Shown here: positions 11,777 to 22,132 of the stretch, piece after piece
How the letters are laid out: every line of letters starts with the position of its first letter
How positions within the stretch are numbered: position 1 is the stretch's first letter
DNA from: Schizosaccharomyces osmophilus
Taxonomy: Eukaryota > Ascomycota > Schizosaccharomycetes > Schizosaccharomycetales > Schizosaccharomycetaceae
Length of the DNA: 64,000 bases
Assembly (NCBI RefSeq): GCF_027921745.1
Contig: NC_079238.1
Location: 2,914,001 to 2,978,000, forward strand
Direction: 5' to 3'
The notes under the pieces: generated by a model
What the model saw: only the letters and a program-made list of their open reading frames with translations
Told to the model about the DNA's origin: nothing
The model's database searches: none
Translations under genes and position numbers: made by a program

Positions 11777-12255
11777 CTTCAAAAGAGGCTGTTGGACTAT
11801 TTTTTTGTTATAATAATCTCCATTTTTGTTTTATTTAGTTTGCTGTCTATGGTTTTTTCTTTAGAATAAATGAATCTACCAAATCACAATTCACAATATT
11901 TCTGTTCATTCTGTCATTTCTTTCCCTGATCCCATAATCTCGTAATAGTTACGGACTTTCTTTTAATCTATCTGTATTTAATAGTGATTGTCAGTTACTC
12001 TTTTACTTTTACTTTTTGAAATTCCATTTTCTTTATTCACTACTTCTTCATTCATTCTAGGTAACATATCGTTGTTACTCCAGCCGAAGAGACATATCTA
12101 GTTCTTGCAAGATCGTGTTTCTTCCGAATTGATTTTGGTATAGAAATAACCGTAATATTTTGACTTAATTTACAATCCGTTTGCCAGCTTTTACATACAA
12201 AACGTCTCTAGTATCAGAGCGTTTTTGGAATTAGAACCCTTCAAGTCGTTACAAC
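11777..12255. other. intergenic, psh3 3' region and sam37 promoter
   Basis: Pyrimidine-rich spacer between two plus-strand genes. I see nothing beyond a T-rich leader before the next ATG. Confidence 0.5.
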
Positions 12256-13584
12256 ATGCTGCAGTTATTCGTTTACGGTCCAGGACTAGGCTTACCAAGT
12301 TTAGATCCAAGTTGTTTAGCAGCAATTTTGTACTGTTCACTTGCTGTTCCTAAGGATGAGTTTGCGATTTATCAGACCGCAAATGCCAGTATGAGTCCGA
12401 CACAAAAGCTCCCCGCTTTATGGGACGGACGTGCGTGGGTAGGATCGTTAAAAAACGTTTTATTTTATTTGAAACAAAAAGGATACAATTTGGACAATCA
12501 ATTAGACAAGGATGCCCTCAGTAAGATTAACGCCTTTTCCTGCCTTTTAGAGAGAAATGCTTATGATCTATGGCTCTTTAAAGCCTACGTATGTGAAGAT
12601 AATTATGTTCGTGTCATGCGTCCCGAGTGGTCCAAGGTGCTCGGATTCCCTTTCAACTATATGACTCCTAATGCGTTTCAAAAACATGCAAAAGAACGCC
12701 TAAACTTAACACTTGGAATTAATGAAGACAAACTGTCTTATGAAGCTTCAAAAATGCCCATCTCCCATAGATGGACAAACGCCTCCCGCCAAAAGCAAGC
12801 ACTGTTACAAGCCCAAGCTTTTCGAATCAGAATCTCTTCTCTTGCTCGACATCTTTATGGCTCTTTGGAACTACTAGTAGGAGATTCTGAATTTTTATTT
12901 GGCGAACATCCTACCTCTCTTGATTGTCTCCTCTATGCGTTTCTCTCTTTTCATACCCTTACCGAAAACTTTGATCAATTAACCTTACGAAGCACAATGC
13001 AATCGTCCGCACCAAAATTATTTCATTTGCTAGAATCCTTAAAAACAAAATGGTTTCCGTCTAATGAACAAGACGGCTTGCTTTCCAGCGTTTCCATCGA
13101 AAAGCAACCTCAAAACCTTCTAGCTGTAGCACGAGTTGCATGGAACAATGTGTCTAAAAAAATTCACGAAACCAAGAATTCATTTCAGAATGTTTCTATT
13201 TCTTCTGAAAAGCAATTATCGTTGGCTAGAAATGGGTTTTTCATCCTAGCTTCCACCTTTGGTTTTGTTTGGTTCGTCTTAGCAAATGGCATAGTAGTCA
13301 TTGAGAGTGAGGAAGACGTAGATTTGGATACTTCAAGAGATGAATCATCCTCTGCTCTGGATACTGACGTTCGCTCCAGAGAAGTAGAGCAACGTTTGGA
13401 TGACAATACCAGAGACGAAGCTCCTCCAGAGGCAGAAGAAATAAATGCTTCATCTATGTCAGCAGAAGATCTTTTATTTGGTTTTGAAGGCGAAAATGAA
13501 GACGATGATGGTGACTGGGAAGAGGAGGAAATGGATGATGAAGAGGAAGAGGATTTCGATGAAGCTGATGCTGATATAGCTTGA
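12256..13584 (+). CDS. sam37: SAM complex subunit Sam37 / metaxin-1 family
   Basis: 442 residues, one exon. The N-terminus ([20 protein letters not shown]) is the Tom37/metaxin thioredoxin-like domain opening, followed by a QKLPALWDG segment and a GST-like C-terminal domain ([20 protein letters not shown]). A hydrophobic segment at roughly residues 325-348 could anchor it in the mitochondrial outer membrane. The last ~90 residues are very acidic, with runs of D and E near the end. Sam37 works with Sam50 and Sam35 in inserting beta-barrel proteins (family knowledge). A long antisense open frame over the acidic tail is a by-product of codon bias. From memory, S. pombe has a metaxin gene at this position. 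Confidence 0.8.
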   Translation: MLQLFVYGPGLGLPSLDPSCLAAILYCSLAVPKDEFAIYQTANASMSPTQKLPALWDGRAWVGSLKNVLFYLKQKGYNLDNQLDKDALSKINAFSCLLERNAYDLWLFKAYVCEDNYVRVMRPEWSKVLGFPFNYMTPNAFQKHAKERLNLTLGINEDKLSYEASKMPISHRWTNASRQKQALLQAQAFRIRISSLARHLYGSLELLVGDSEFLFGEHPTSLDCLLYAFLSFHTLTENFDQLTLRSTMQSSAPKLFHLLESLKTKWFPSNEQDGLLSSVSIEKQPQNLLAVARVAWNNVSKKIHETKNSFQNVSISSEKQLSLARNGFFILASTFGFVWFVLANGIVVIESEEDVDLDTSRDESSSALDTDVRSREVEQRLDDNTRDEAPPEAEEINASSMSAEDLLFGFEGENEDDDGDWEEEEMDDEEEEDFDEADADIA

Positions 13585-13819
13585 TTGAAAGTTATGGAAC
13601 AGAAAACATCTCCTTTTTGGGGTATGACAGATTTTGGGTTAGTATTACTTAATTTTAATAAGAGCAGCAATCGTATGAATAAATAATTTTTTAAGTCATC
13701 ATCAGTTATAAAATAAATACGTATATTATGCGCTATAATCATTAATTATTCATGCTTAAAAAGAGTGTACTGGATGATTCGAGAAATAAACCTGACTTGC
13801 TATAAGTGTCAGTGGCATT

Positions 13820-14748
13820 CTAAACCATTTCTTCTACCACTCGTCTGCTGTCCAAGTTACCCTCATCAATTTCAAGTTGAGCGTATGGAATGTTAGCAAG
13901 AGCGTCATTTAAAGGAGGGAAAGTTTGACGATAACAAACGTATGCAATGGTCATTCCCAGAAAACCGCCAACGACAATATCTTCTACGTGATGACGGTAA
14001 TCCTCATTACGGCTAATACCTATCCAGGTAGCGAGCATCAATGGTAGAATAGGCATTACAATCGCCCAGGAAGAAGTCTTTTTGCGAAACATCCTCAATT
14101 GAGAGGCAATGATCAAGGAGAGATATCCAAGTCCTGCGAAAGAAAAAGCCGTATGGCCAGAAGGAAAGGATCGTAATCCATCTTGCAGAGTATGACTCTC
14201 CCAAGATGTAGTACAAACATGGAGATCCACCAACCCGGTATGGGGAGATGAACTAAGAGGATCACAGCGAGCTATAAAGTCTGGGCGAGGTCTTCCCACT
14301 GTGTTTTTAATGACGGTTACGATGAGACCAGAAATCATGGTGGAGTAAAGTAAACCCATCAAGCTCTTCCAGAATAGAAGAGGACTTTTTCTGAATCTAC
14401 CAAATCCATAAAGAATTAAGCCAGGTAAGGGAAGGGTAATTAGCTGAAAAATAAAAAGGTCAGTCGGTAAACAAAAGAAAGGAGAGGAGGAGCATATCGT
14501 TCAATGGTATGACTCCAAGAATGCAACTAAGATAAACTTACCCCTAGGTACATTGTAGGTACTCGTTCATGTTTAGCATGAGGGTGAGAAATTGTTAAAT
14601 CATCCAAAGAGAATTGCCTCTGAAAGGGAAGCATTGTAACATCCATAATGAAATAACACAACGAAACCAGAAGCAATACCGCATAATCTCCATAAAGGAT
14701 CCATAATTCTTTCATTTTTTCATAATGTTCTCTAATTTCAACAGACAT
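13820..14748 (-). CDS. PAP2-type lipid phosphatase (DPP1/LPP1 family)
   Basis: Two exons: 14748-14542 (69 codons) and 14443-13820, joined in phase 0. The donor is GTAAGT at 14541 and the acceptor TTTTTCAG before 14443; a GACTGAC branch-like site precedes it. The product has 276 residues. The three phosphatase motifs are present: KNTVGRPRPD, PSGHT and SRNEDYRHHVED, with the conserved Arg, His and Asp of the type 2 phosphatidic acid phosphatase active site. Several membrane helices flank them. It should dephosphorylate phosphatidate, lysophosphatidate or diacylglycerol pyrophosphate at a membrane (family knowledge); substrate preference cannot be read from sequence. It is convergent with sam37, 235 bases apart. 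Confidence 0.88.
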
Positions 14749-15783
14749 GTTGGCAATATCGCACGAATTGCCAGGTGTGTAAGTGGAAAGGAGTCTATAT
14801 CAAGTATGAAGTAAAGTCTTGGATGTACATAGAAGGAAGCTTTGAAACCATCTTTTGTATAAGAAATTTTAAAAACAATAAAACTAAATTTTGAAATCAT
14901 CTTTTTTGAAAACACAAAGGATTTCCATTCGAGCCATTCTGGCTATGTTATTACTAGTTTTCCAAATAATGCATCGTAAGCTTACATCCACGGACATGCC
15001 ATTTGCTAACTCCATTTACCTTTGAAGTTCCTTTGACACATTACCATTTACGTGTTTGCTTGGTCTGACAAACTGAGTCGAAAATTCTTACCCTCCCAAT
15101 CTACTTCTTACTAGAAGTAGAATGAACGAATGCAAAAGTCTGTATAATTTGATGAGAAATATTAAAAATAATTTACCAAAGAATTGATTAATATAATGTT
15201 GAAAGAACACCCGCAAGCTCCTTTATTACATTCTCTTGCCCATCTCAACAGCAATTCCCTTAAAGTTTCCAGTATAGACCCTTCCAACCAAAGGATTCTA
15301 GAGAAAAATATTGAAATAAAAACATTAATTCATCCTTGGCTTATTCCTTAGTTGAAGAGAAACTAAATATCTCTTTGCTAGCTTGTAAACAAACCAACTG
15401 TATTTAAGCTCACCTTAAACGAAAGAGCTTAAAGACCGATTTTTTCAATTCCTTCTATAGTAGATGAAGATGGAAACTATCGCATCGCATAAATTAACAA
15501 TATGAAAACAAAGAAATCTTTTCGCAAGGAAAAGCAACACTGAACTTCGACCTTTCCAAAGTAAAACAGAGCCCTTCAAAAAGTCGCTTAGTTCGATAGC
15601 TTTTACCTTATAAAGTAGTCATATCTTTGCAGGTATATACGTATAATGATGTTGTCATTAAAATATATATCGCACTTCTTTTTTCCTTCTTCTAGAAGAC
15701 ATCTCCGGTTTAATAACTGGTTTTAAAAGAATTTCAAATTGAACAACGTCTTGCTTTCAGTTTTTCGACCTCTACGTAGCAAC
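14749..15783. other. divergent promoter region of PAP2 and DUF1769 genes
   Basis: About 1 kb, AT-rich. An ATG at about 15646 opens a 26-codon frame ending near 15728, which could be an upstream ORF or part of a 5' leader. I see no gene here. Confidence 0.4.
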
Positions 15784-16455
15784 ATGAAATGTTCATTGAT
15801 TGTTGGCTCACGTAAAGAGGCCATCGCAATTAATGGTACACCAAATTTTGTAAAGTCAAAACACTTTGAGGGACGGGTAAAGGTACGACTCCGGCACTAT
15901 GAAGTTCTGGATCACGAGTATTTCTCAAAATCCAACGATACATGCTCTATTATGATTGCTGGAAGGTTTCTTCCTACGCAAGGTGCATTAACAGCCGACG
16001 ATATTTTGTTTGGTAATCAATTTGAGAAACCCTTAAGAGATATTCTTCCAACTGGATCCTCTTACATGATGAAGGGCCTCAAGCTGGTAGACCCAGCGAT
16101 TGAGTATGATTTGTACTGTGATCAACCATGGGCATTTTCTCCATTTTATGCGACTATGACAAGGCTTAAAATGGCCAATGCTCAACCGCCTTTGGAGTAT
16201 TTTTACGAAGATTCTTCGGAAAGAAGGAAGGAAATGCAAGATCCTGAAAACCGAAAGAAATTACCGATAAAACCAAACCAATACTTCATCGCTGACTTTT
16301 GTAATCCATTTTTTGACCCTAGTTCCATGAGCGTCTCCGTTCCATATACCGGATTGAAGTTTTCTGTCAAAAGTTATTATTCCGGTCAACCTTTGCGATA
16401 TGTTTGCAAAACTCGGGCAGGGGAACCAATTTTTGCTATAGAGTTTGATTTGTAA
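15784..16455 (+). CDS. DUF1769 conserved fungal protein
   Basis: 223 residues if started at the first in-frame ATG (15784), giving MKCSLIVGS. The frame is open upstream to about 15735 but has no ATG there, so either 15784 is the start or a short 5' exon is spliced on; a CAG lies at 15759-15761. The sequence shows FEGRVKVRLRHYE, a FLPTQGALTADDILFGNQFE block, and CDQPWAFSPFYATMTRLKM. These match the fungal DUF1769 family, whose members bear an early INV-N...FxGxhxVRh pattern. The molecular function is unknown. The protein is soluble, with no signal peptide or membrane segment seen. Confidence 0.75.
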   Translation: MKCSLIVGSRKEAIAINGTPNFVKSKHFEGRVKVRLRHYEVLDHEYFSKSNDTCSIMIAGRFLPTQGALTADDILFGNQFEKPLRDILPTGSSYMMKGLKLVDPAIEYDLYCDQPWAFSPFYATMTRLKMANAQPPLEYFYEDSSERRKEMQDPENRKKLPIKPNQYFIADFCNPFFDPSSMSVSVPYTGLKFSVKSYYSGQPLRYVCKTRAGEPIFAIEFDL

Positions 16456-16521
16456 ATATGAAACAGAAGGACTATATATCTTTGAGCAGCTGATACCTAG
16501 TCATTTATCTCGTTGATTCAA

Positions 16522-16525
<4 letters not shown>

Positions 16526-16558
<33 letters not shown>
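16526..16558. repeat. (AG)n microsatellite
   Basis: About sixteen AG units in a row, roughly 70 bases after the DUF1769 stop and before the Alba-like gene. A simple dinucleotide repeat, probably in a 3' untranslated region. Confidence 0.95.
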
Positions 16559-16563
<5 letters not shown>

Positions 16564-16808
16564 AAAATATGTTTCATTTTGTTCCGACGGTCTTTGACAG
16601 GAAATGATAAAAATAGATAGTTATAAGATTACATTATAGTTCAAACAGAGTAACTCTTCAATACTCCAATAGTCTTTGTTCTTCTGTCTTTGTTTCACTT
16701 AACTTTCATTAAGCCGGTTTTGTCTGTCAATTGTAGCTTTTCCTTTTTTTTCTTTTCATTTAAATCCTATTCAAGCTTGTGTTCACTTGTATAGAAATTA
16801 CTCAAAAC

Positions 16809-16853
16809 ATGCCCAATTTCCTATACACGCGGTTCATCAATCCGTTTCCATGA
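16809..16853 (+). other. upstream ORF overlapping the next start codon
   Basis: ATG at 16809 opens a 14-codon frame (MPNFLYTRFINPFP) whose TGA stop at 16851-16853 overlaps the ATG of the Alba-like gene at 16850 as ATGA. If transcription starts upstream of 16809, ribosomes would meet this frame first. It could instead lie upstream of the true transcript start, or be removed by splicing. Confidence 0.4.
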
Positions 16854-17275
16854 ATACCACAGACAAAATTGTTCGATTGCGGCACAATTTAAAATGTCAT
16901 GTTCGAATTCACTTTAATAAGAAATATCCCGTAGACATCAATGATTTGTTATTCTCTACCCAGCGGGACTTACACGCGGTTGCTTTTTTAAATCAAGGAA
17001 ATGTTCGCACAGTTTATGGTAAGCAAACGAGTGCAATGGCAAAGATTGAAATTATACTAATAATGGCTACAGATGGAAAAGTAATAGACGTGTATTCCGA
17101 AGCTGTGCAAGGACATGCATTGGTGGAAATAGGTCGAAAATTTGTGCAGCCAAAAGAACCACAAGATGAAGAAGACAAAGACCAGAAGCCAACGTTGGAA
17201 CTTCAGTATCAAGGCTCAATGTCAAACAAAGTCGTTCATGTCGCCGTGAAGGGCGCTCTTTCGTCTTCGTCTTGA
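16850..17275 (+). CDS. small Alba-like protein, possible RNase P/MRP subunit (Pop7/Rpp20 type)
   Basis: 141 residues from the first in-frame ATG at 16850. The frame is open 21 codons further upstream but without an ATG. A possible Alba layout is visible: a CHVRIHFNKKYPVD strand, a helix, VRTVYGKQTSAMAKIEIILIM, then KVIDVYSEAVQG, an acidic loop (EPQDEEDKDQK) and a final strand NKVVHVAVKGAL. Human Rpp20 has the same order: a hydrophobic strand, a small-residue turn, an A-I-N-x-A-I-x-I-A-L helix, a VxxxTxTVELVDE region, and a closing AIHIRV strand. The similarity is weak, so the family call is tentative. If right, it would bind RNase P/MRP RNA in the nucleus. Confidence 0.45.
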   Translation: MNTTDKIVRLRHNLKCHVRIHFNKKYPVDINDLLFSTQRDLHAVAFLNQGNVRTVYGKQTSAMAKIEIILIMATDGKVIDVYSEAVQGHALVEIGRKFVQPKEPQDEEDKDQKPTLELQYQGSMSNKVVHVAVKGALSSSS

Positions 17276-17614
17276 TCAGCAAGCCCACAAATACTTTTCA
17301 ATGCAACAAACAGTAGCTGTGAAAAATAAAAATAAAAACCGGAATGACTACTTTACTACTATTTATGGTTATGATTGCTCGCCATATCATGACTTACATA
17401 ACAAAAATATATCAAAATATGAACCTTGTAAAGAATATTTTATTCCATTCCACCCTTGAACCATTATACCGTTATAATTTTTCTTTTCTCTATAGACCAA
17501 AACATAGCAAAAAACAGAGCACGAAATACTGTAGCCGCTACTCTCTATAAATATGCTGCACCAAAATGGAATACCTTGAAAAGCATCCATTCAAGTGAAT
17601 AAGTATTTTCTTCT
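17276..17614. other. intergenic, convergent 3' regions
   Basis: AT-rich spacer between the Alba-like gene and tsr2. I see nothing in it. Confidence 0.5.
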
Positions 17615-18252
17615 TTAACGTTTACGTTGAACAACAGTGAAACCATCGTCGTCAACAGTTGGAGCCTTTGATTCTTTTTGAGCAGGCTCCGCAACGTCTT
17701 CCTGCATCGATGGTTCTCCTTCGACAAGTTCAGGAACACCAGACTCTGAAGGTTTCGAAGTTTTATTGTTTTCTCTCTCTTGCTTTTCAACCATTGGCTT
17801 TCCTAAACGTTCATGGATGTCACGAATGGGATCAAAGTTGTCTTCCAAGGTCGCTTGCCAGATACGGTGCAAATCTTGAGCTAACTAGAAATGAAGCAAT
17901 TAGTATTTGAAGCTAAAAATGACTTGAAAGAGGGGAAAAGGAATGACATCCATTCTCAAAACCAATTTGCTAGCTAGCTACTTACAATGTAAGGAGAGTC
18001 GTCTTCAACAGAACCCACGTTAAACTCGTCCTGGAGAATTTGTAAAATGAGTTCTTCAATATCCCAAGGATCAACGTCTTTTGCAGAGCAGATATAGTCT
18101 ACTAGTGCTCCGGCCATCCAGTCTCGCTTGTCAGCTGTATCGACATCTGCCCATTCTTCTGCGACAGCTTGTCTCATGATGGGCCAGCAGCACACTAAAA
18201 CACCAGCAGCATATTCATAATACGTCAACTTCTTTGAAGGATCGTCAAACAT
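17615..18252 (-). CDS. tsr2: pre-rRNA-processing protein Tsr2
   Basis: Two exons: 18252-17986 (89 codons, donor GTAAGT) and 17884-17615 (acceptor TTTCTAG after a TACTAAT branch), phase 0. The product has 178 residues. The first exon carries the WGG/TSR2 core: a W-P-I-M helix, VAEEWADVDTADKRDWMA, and DVDPWDIEELILQILQDEF followed by the EDDSPYI acidic turn that is diagnostic of Tsr2. The C-terminal part is low-complexity and acidic, with a basic VVQRKR end. Tsr2 is an escort for ribosomal protein eS26 in 40S assembly (family knowledge). It shares a short divergent promoter with mitochondrial uS17m. Confidence 0.9.
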
Positions 18253-18408
18253 GGCGAAGGATGTATTTGAACTTTCAACTTTGGTAACTTTTTACTTCCA
18301 AAAAATGCACTACCAATCGTTGAATAGGTTTACCGAATGTGACTTTATGTGCTTATTATAGATTGCACAGACAAACGAAGTATGGTAACATGCTTAGTGT
18401 GGCATTTT

Positions 18409-18416
18409 CAGTCACA
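18409..18416 (+). promoter_or_regulatory. HomolD box
   Basis: CAGTCACA, an exact match to the HomolD element that replaces TATA in many S. pombe ribosomal-protein promoters (known motif). It lies 102 bases before the uS17m ATG and about 160 before the tsr2 ATG, inside their shared 265-base divergent promoter. Both genes serve ribosomes. An 8-mer can occur by chance, but the position fits. Confidence 0.55.
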
Positions 18417-18517
18417 GTAATCTGTAGTGGAAACCAAGTTGAGAACTCTTTGGCCGAGTTGGCATTTCTTGTTTCTTTCTGAATTTCCAAAAGCTAAGTA
18501 GTTTTTTGGTCGAGAAA

Positions 18518-18814
18518 ATGAAGTTGAATTACTTTGGAATTGTTATCTCAAATTTTATGCCAAAAACGGCAAAAGTACGCGTTGCAAAAGAAAAGTTCCA
18601 TCCAGTCATCAAAAAATATGTAACAAAATACCAAAACTATATGGTACAGGATGATCGTGGATGTGGAGTTGGTGATGCTGTAGTTATTCAGCCTTGCAGA
18701 CCGCGTTCTGCGACAAAGAGATTCGAAATTATAAAAATACTACAAGAAGCAAATCGCGTTTCTCCCAATGCGTTTTCTACATCCAACGAGACACCAACTG
18801 AATTAAAATCATAA
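18518..18814 (+). CDS. mitochondrial small-subunit ribosomal protein uS17m
   Basis: 98 residues from the ATG at 18518; the open frame runs four codons further up without an ATG. MKLNYFGIVISNFMPKTAKV followed by VRVAKEKFHPVIKKYVTKY, then a DRGCGVGDAVVIQPCRP block, is the S17 OB fold: VGxVxSxxMxKTxxVxVxxxxxHPxYxKxxxxxxKYxxHD followed by GDxVxIxxCRP. The short C-terminal extension after ATKRFEIIKIL is typical of fungal mitochondrial forms. No cleavable presequence is obvious. It binds 12S-type rRNA in the mitochondrial small subunit (family knowledge). Confidence 0.88.
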   Translation: MKLNYFGIVISNFMPKTAKVRVAKEKFHPVIKKYVTKYQNYMVQDDRGCGVGDAVVIQPCRPRSATKRFEIIKILQEANRVSPNAFSTSNETPTELKS

Positions 18815-19397
18815 ACTAGCAGAGCTTGAGTACCTTATAAAAGATCCGATCCCCAAAAGTTTTATGTCAATCGTCATGCCTTTGAAGAAACATGAGTAAA
18901 GAGGGCCTGTGGTCCTTAAACAAAGAAGTGTGCCATTGGAGACATCTATCGTACAGGTAAATGATTGATTTGAATTGTAAAAAGCAATTCTATTGTCTGT
19001 TTTCACTTGGCTATCGACTTTGAAATTATTCATTTTTTTGACTCCACAATCGGCATTTTGTAGTTCTTCTACTTTTGCATTTTTAGGATGTATACGAATG
19101 TTTTTCGTACTTTTTTACCTATTCTCTTGACATTCAGATTCAGTTATCTAATGAAGTATGTTAATTAACTAGATTGTTTATAAAAAGTAAAAAGGGCAAG
19201 AGTCCAAACAACAAAACTACTACAGAACAGTTCTTCCAGAGGATAATGAATAAACGATTAAACTTACAAGGTGAAAGAATTATATAATAGTATTCAGGGA
19301 AGGAATCCTAGTTAACTAAAACTTAAACGTTTCATTCAGCAAAAATAGAAGGGATCAAAAATTATTCAAAGGTGATACAAGGGTTCGTTGCTCTCAT
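18815..19397. other. intergenic, convergent 3' regions
   Basis: AT-rich spacer between uS17m and rib4. I see no gene or repeat. Confidence 0.5.
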
Positions 19398-20114
19398 TTA
19401 ATTACCAAGATTCTTTAGACCCATTTCAACTGCTGCGGAACCCCAGTCATCACCGTGGTTATGGCCGCCATTAAGTCCGGCACGATAAAGGGCTTGCTCT
19501 TCATTCAAAACAGTCAAAAGTCCCAAAATCACAGGAATATTGAAGTCGAGGCCAATTCGCATAAGACCATGGACAACAGCTTCGGAAATGTATTCAAAAT
19601 GCATCGTGGAGCCCTTGATTAAGACACCAATACCGATAACGGCATCATAATGGTTGCTTGCCATGAGAGAACGAATGCCAACGGGCAATTCCCAGCTTCC
19701 GGGAACACTGTTGACGTCGATGTTTTCTGCTTTCACTCCATGATGTTGGATCATTTTGTTCACGGCACCCTTTACCAGAGGCTCGATAGCTTGCAAGTTC
19801 CAGCGAGCATGGACAATGAGAATTCGAAGATCGGGGCCCTAACATGTTAGCAAATGTTGTTTTTACGAAGACTTTGCAAGCAACGTTTTTTCGTCTGTTC
19901 CAAGATTTTTGACTATTGATCTTTGTGCGTCGTCCATTTTTTAAAAGCACAGATACTGCTCTATGCTGCCATTTTCAATTAAGAAAAGAAAGAAAAACAG
20001 TTGAATACAAGGCCTTTCAATTATCCTTCAAGGGAACCGACGAAATGTACATTGAAAAGTACTAGCACTTACTTGAAGATCAGATGGGTTGGGTCCTTTA
20101 ATTCCTTCAAACAT
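19398..20114 (-). CDS. rib4: 6,7-dimethyl-8-ribityllumazine synthase
   Basis: Two exons: 20114-20073 (14 codons, MFEGIKGPNPSDLQ, donor GTAAGT) and 19838-19398, phase 0. The 234-nt intron ends CTAACATGTTAG. The product has 160 residues, the usual family size. Conserved features: HARWN near residue 25, VPGSWELPVG, IGVLIKGSTMHFEYIS and NGGHNHGDDWGSAAVEMGL, which bind the ribitylamino-uracil substrate and phosphate. It condenses 3,4-dihydroxy-2-butanone phosphate with 5-amino-6-ribitylamino-uracil in riboflavin synthesis (family knowledge). The reading frame of exon 2 is open a little further upstream but lacks an ATG, so the small first exon is needed. Confidence 0.95.
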
Positions 20115-20897
20115 TTTTTAGGCAATAAAATAAGTAATGAAATCGTGCGTAAATAGGGTAAAGTTGACAGCAGGGAACCTTTTCAATTGTGCTGAAAGGT
20201 AAAAGTTGATGATCTGTTAATAAGCACAGTGATCTTCAGAACAAGATGATTTAATATCCGTAAAACGATGGTTTGGTTAGTAAGGCGTTGTGAAAAGAGA
20301 AGAACAAAAAAAGAAGGAAAAATAGAAATGGAAATAAAAGATAATTTAGATTAGAAAGCGCTGAACAACAAAAGGGATTAGTCATTACTGTGATTTTACA
20401 GGATTCTTCTCTACCGGTAGAAAGGAGGATACAAGATAAAAAGCTAATGAATAAAATGAGAGAGACAGAAACAGAAAAAAAACTAAAATAAAGAGACCCT
20501 ATATTTAAGCATATCATAAACATTAAGCGTAATAGAAAAGTGTTTGATCACATATAATAGAAAAAGAAACCATGAAAGCATACTGGAAAGGTATCTTCAA
20601 ACTTAATGAAATCGGTTTAAAAGAATAAGAGAAAGAAATTGAAACTGATGTCAGCAACTTTATGATTTTCTGTTCAAATTTTCATGAAACAAGACAAGGG
20701 AATCGGGGAGAAAAATCAATCACCCTCAAATTTGTAGAGATAGTCATAAGCATAGTTGGGCATAAATGATTTCCAATGAATGAGGGCGTATGCTGTCGCC
20801 GCACCCTACACAGAGGTCTTTGTCCTTGGAAGACAAATGAAATAAGAAACTTCCCATCACTTGAATCCCTAAACCGTCGACGGTACAAAAACAACAA
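20115..20897. other. intergenic, tandem minus-strand genes
   Basis: Promoter of rib4 and 3' region of the mim2-like gene. It is A-rich on the plus strand around 20280-20500, which creates a hydrophobic minus-strand open frame (20251-20523) that I read as composition only. Confidence 0.45.
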
Positions 20898-21245
20898 TTA
20901 AACGATTCGACGTCGATCTAGCCAGCGAGCCCAAACTATAGAAAAAACAGGTTAGTATGTATTCTGCTTTTTCAGAGACATAAAAGGAAAGCCTTTCCCA
21001 TGAATGAAAGCGATAGCTGACGACTGCTTCTATGTATATACGATAGAGATCGAACTTTACGTACCATGGAAAGCGAATTTTCTTCCTAAAAACTTGCCAG
21101 CAATGGGAAATATGACTAGGGACAATAATTGTTCCAACTGCTCTATAGATTCTTTCAAATCATCATCTAATTCACTAGAATAATCATCATCATCAGCATC
21201 AACTTCTGATGCCGCAGGAGAGTTCAAGTGAAGCAAGTCGGTCAT
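20898..21245 (-). CDS. mim2: Mim2-like mitochondrial outer-membrane import protein
   Basis: A 72-residue protein from two exons: 21245-21065 and 20935-20898, split in phase 1 by a 129-nt intron (GTACGT donor, ACTAAC branch, CTATAG acceptor). Exon 2 alone encodes WARWLDRRRIV. The protein has an acidic N-terminal half (DADDDDYSSELDDDLKES), then one hydrophobic segment ending in IFPIAGKFLGRKFAFHVWAR. An acidic head, a single helix and a GKxxGR motif with a following aromatic-rich basic tail fit fungal Mim2, partner of Mim1 in inserting alpha-helical outer-membrane proteins (family knowledge, motif from memory). The splice restores the W-A-R continuation, which argues that this tiny gene is real. 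Confidence 0.6.
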
Positions 21246-22132
21246 CCTAGTCAATCAAACCACGAAAGTTGATTTCCAAATCAATCAAGCATAAAAGTGA
21301 AAAATAGCTAAACGAGATATACTCTCCTTGTTTGTATACAGTGATGAAGGGAACACTGACGAAAAATAGCAAATCTTGAACTAACGAGGTGAGTAGTTTA
21401 AAAGCAAAGTCAGGTCAACAAAGCATGGTGCATTATAGTGGATCAGCGTAGTGCCGTCGGGCTTTAATGATAGAAAATTACAAGAAAATATTTATGTTTT
21501 ATGTAAAATCTCTTGCTTGTACACATGCGAAGGGTGTGTGCTCTAACGCAATGTGTCATTTATGAGATGCAATGCTTCAAGATCTTTACGTTTTTAAAGA
21601 ATACTTCAAATTTCGTAGACCACATGTATCTAAAACAAGATTTTTGTTCTTCCAAAAGAAATAGCGAATGCTGTTTTTGTCAAGCACATAGATTTCCACG
21701 CAAAAATAAAACATTTTTGTATGTTCATAGCGCATATTACGAGTGAAATTATTTTTTTTCTCTTTCTTTTACTAAGTTTTCTTTGTCGAGGGAGAACACT
21801 CTTTGTCTTTTATCTGCCTACTGAAGCCATCACTCCTTTACCGCCGGTGAATGCAATCAAAAGGTGATTCCTTCTTTGTTCCATAATTACATATTCGGCA
21901 TTTATTGTAGTTGACTTGTCTGAAACGGTTGACTATTCTTGGTTTTTCTGAAATCTTCAAAACTGTTGATTTGACTGACTTTTGCTGCCTTTTACGACGC
22001 GCGACGTGATCAACATACAGGTGTTTACGTTTACGTTTTAGTTTCAGTTTCAAAGGATCTTTTCTTTTTCTCTATTTAGAAAGAAAAAGAAGCAAAAACA
22101 CTACAATATATGTTTCGGAATGCTGGTTCTAA
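21246..22132. other. divergent promoter region of mim2 and stn1, with one Lys/Arg-rich open frame
   Basis: About 890 bases. The minus strand is open from about 22070 down to 21838 and encodes a very basic peptide ending CRICNYGTKKESPFDCIHRR (a C-x2-C-x10-C-x-H pattern). It has no in-frame ATG; a TAG precedes the open stretch and could be a splice acceptor, but I found no convincing upstream exon. I do not call it a gene. Confidence 0.3.

Noticed and set aside
13185-13742. 185-codon minus-strand frame rich in serine
   Set aside because: It is the antisense of the acidic GAA/GAT-rich tail of sam37, which reads as serine on the other strand.
20251-20523. 90-codon hydrophobic minus-strand frame
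   Set aside because: It is read from an A-rich plus strand; the run of Phe/Leu/Ser is compositional.
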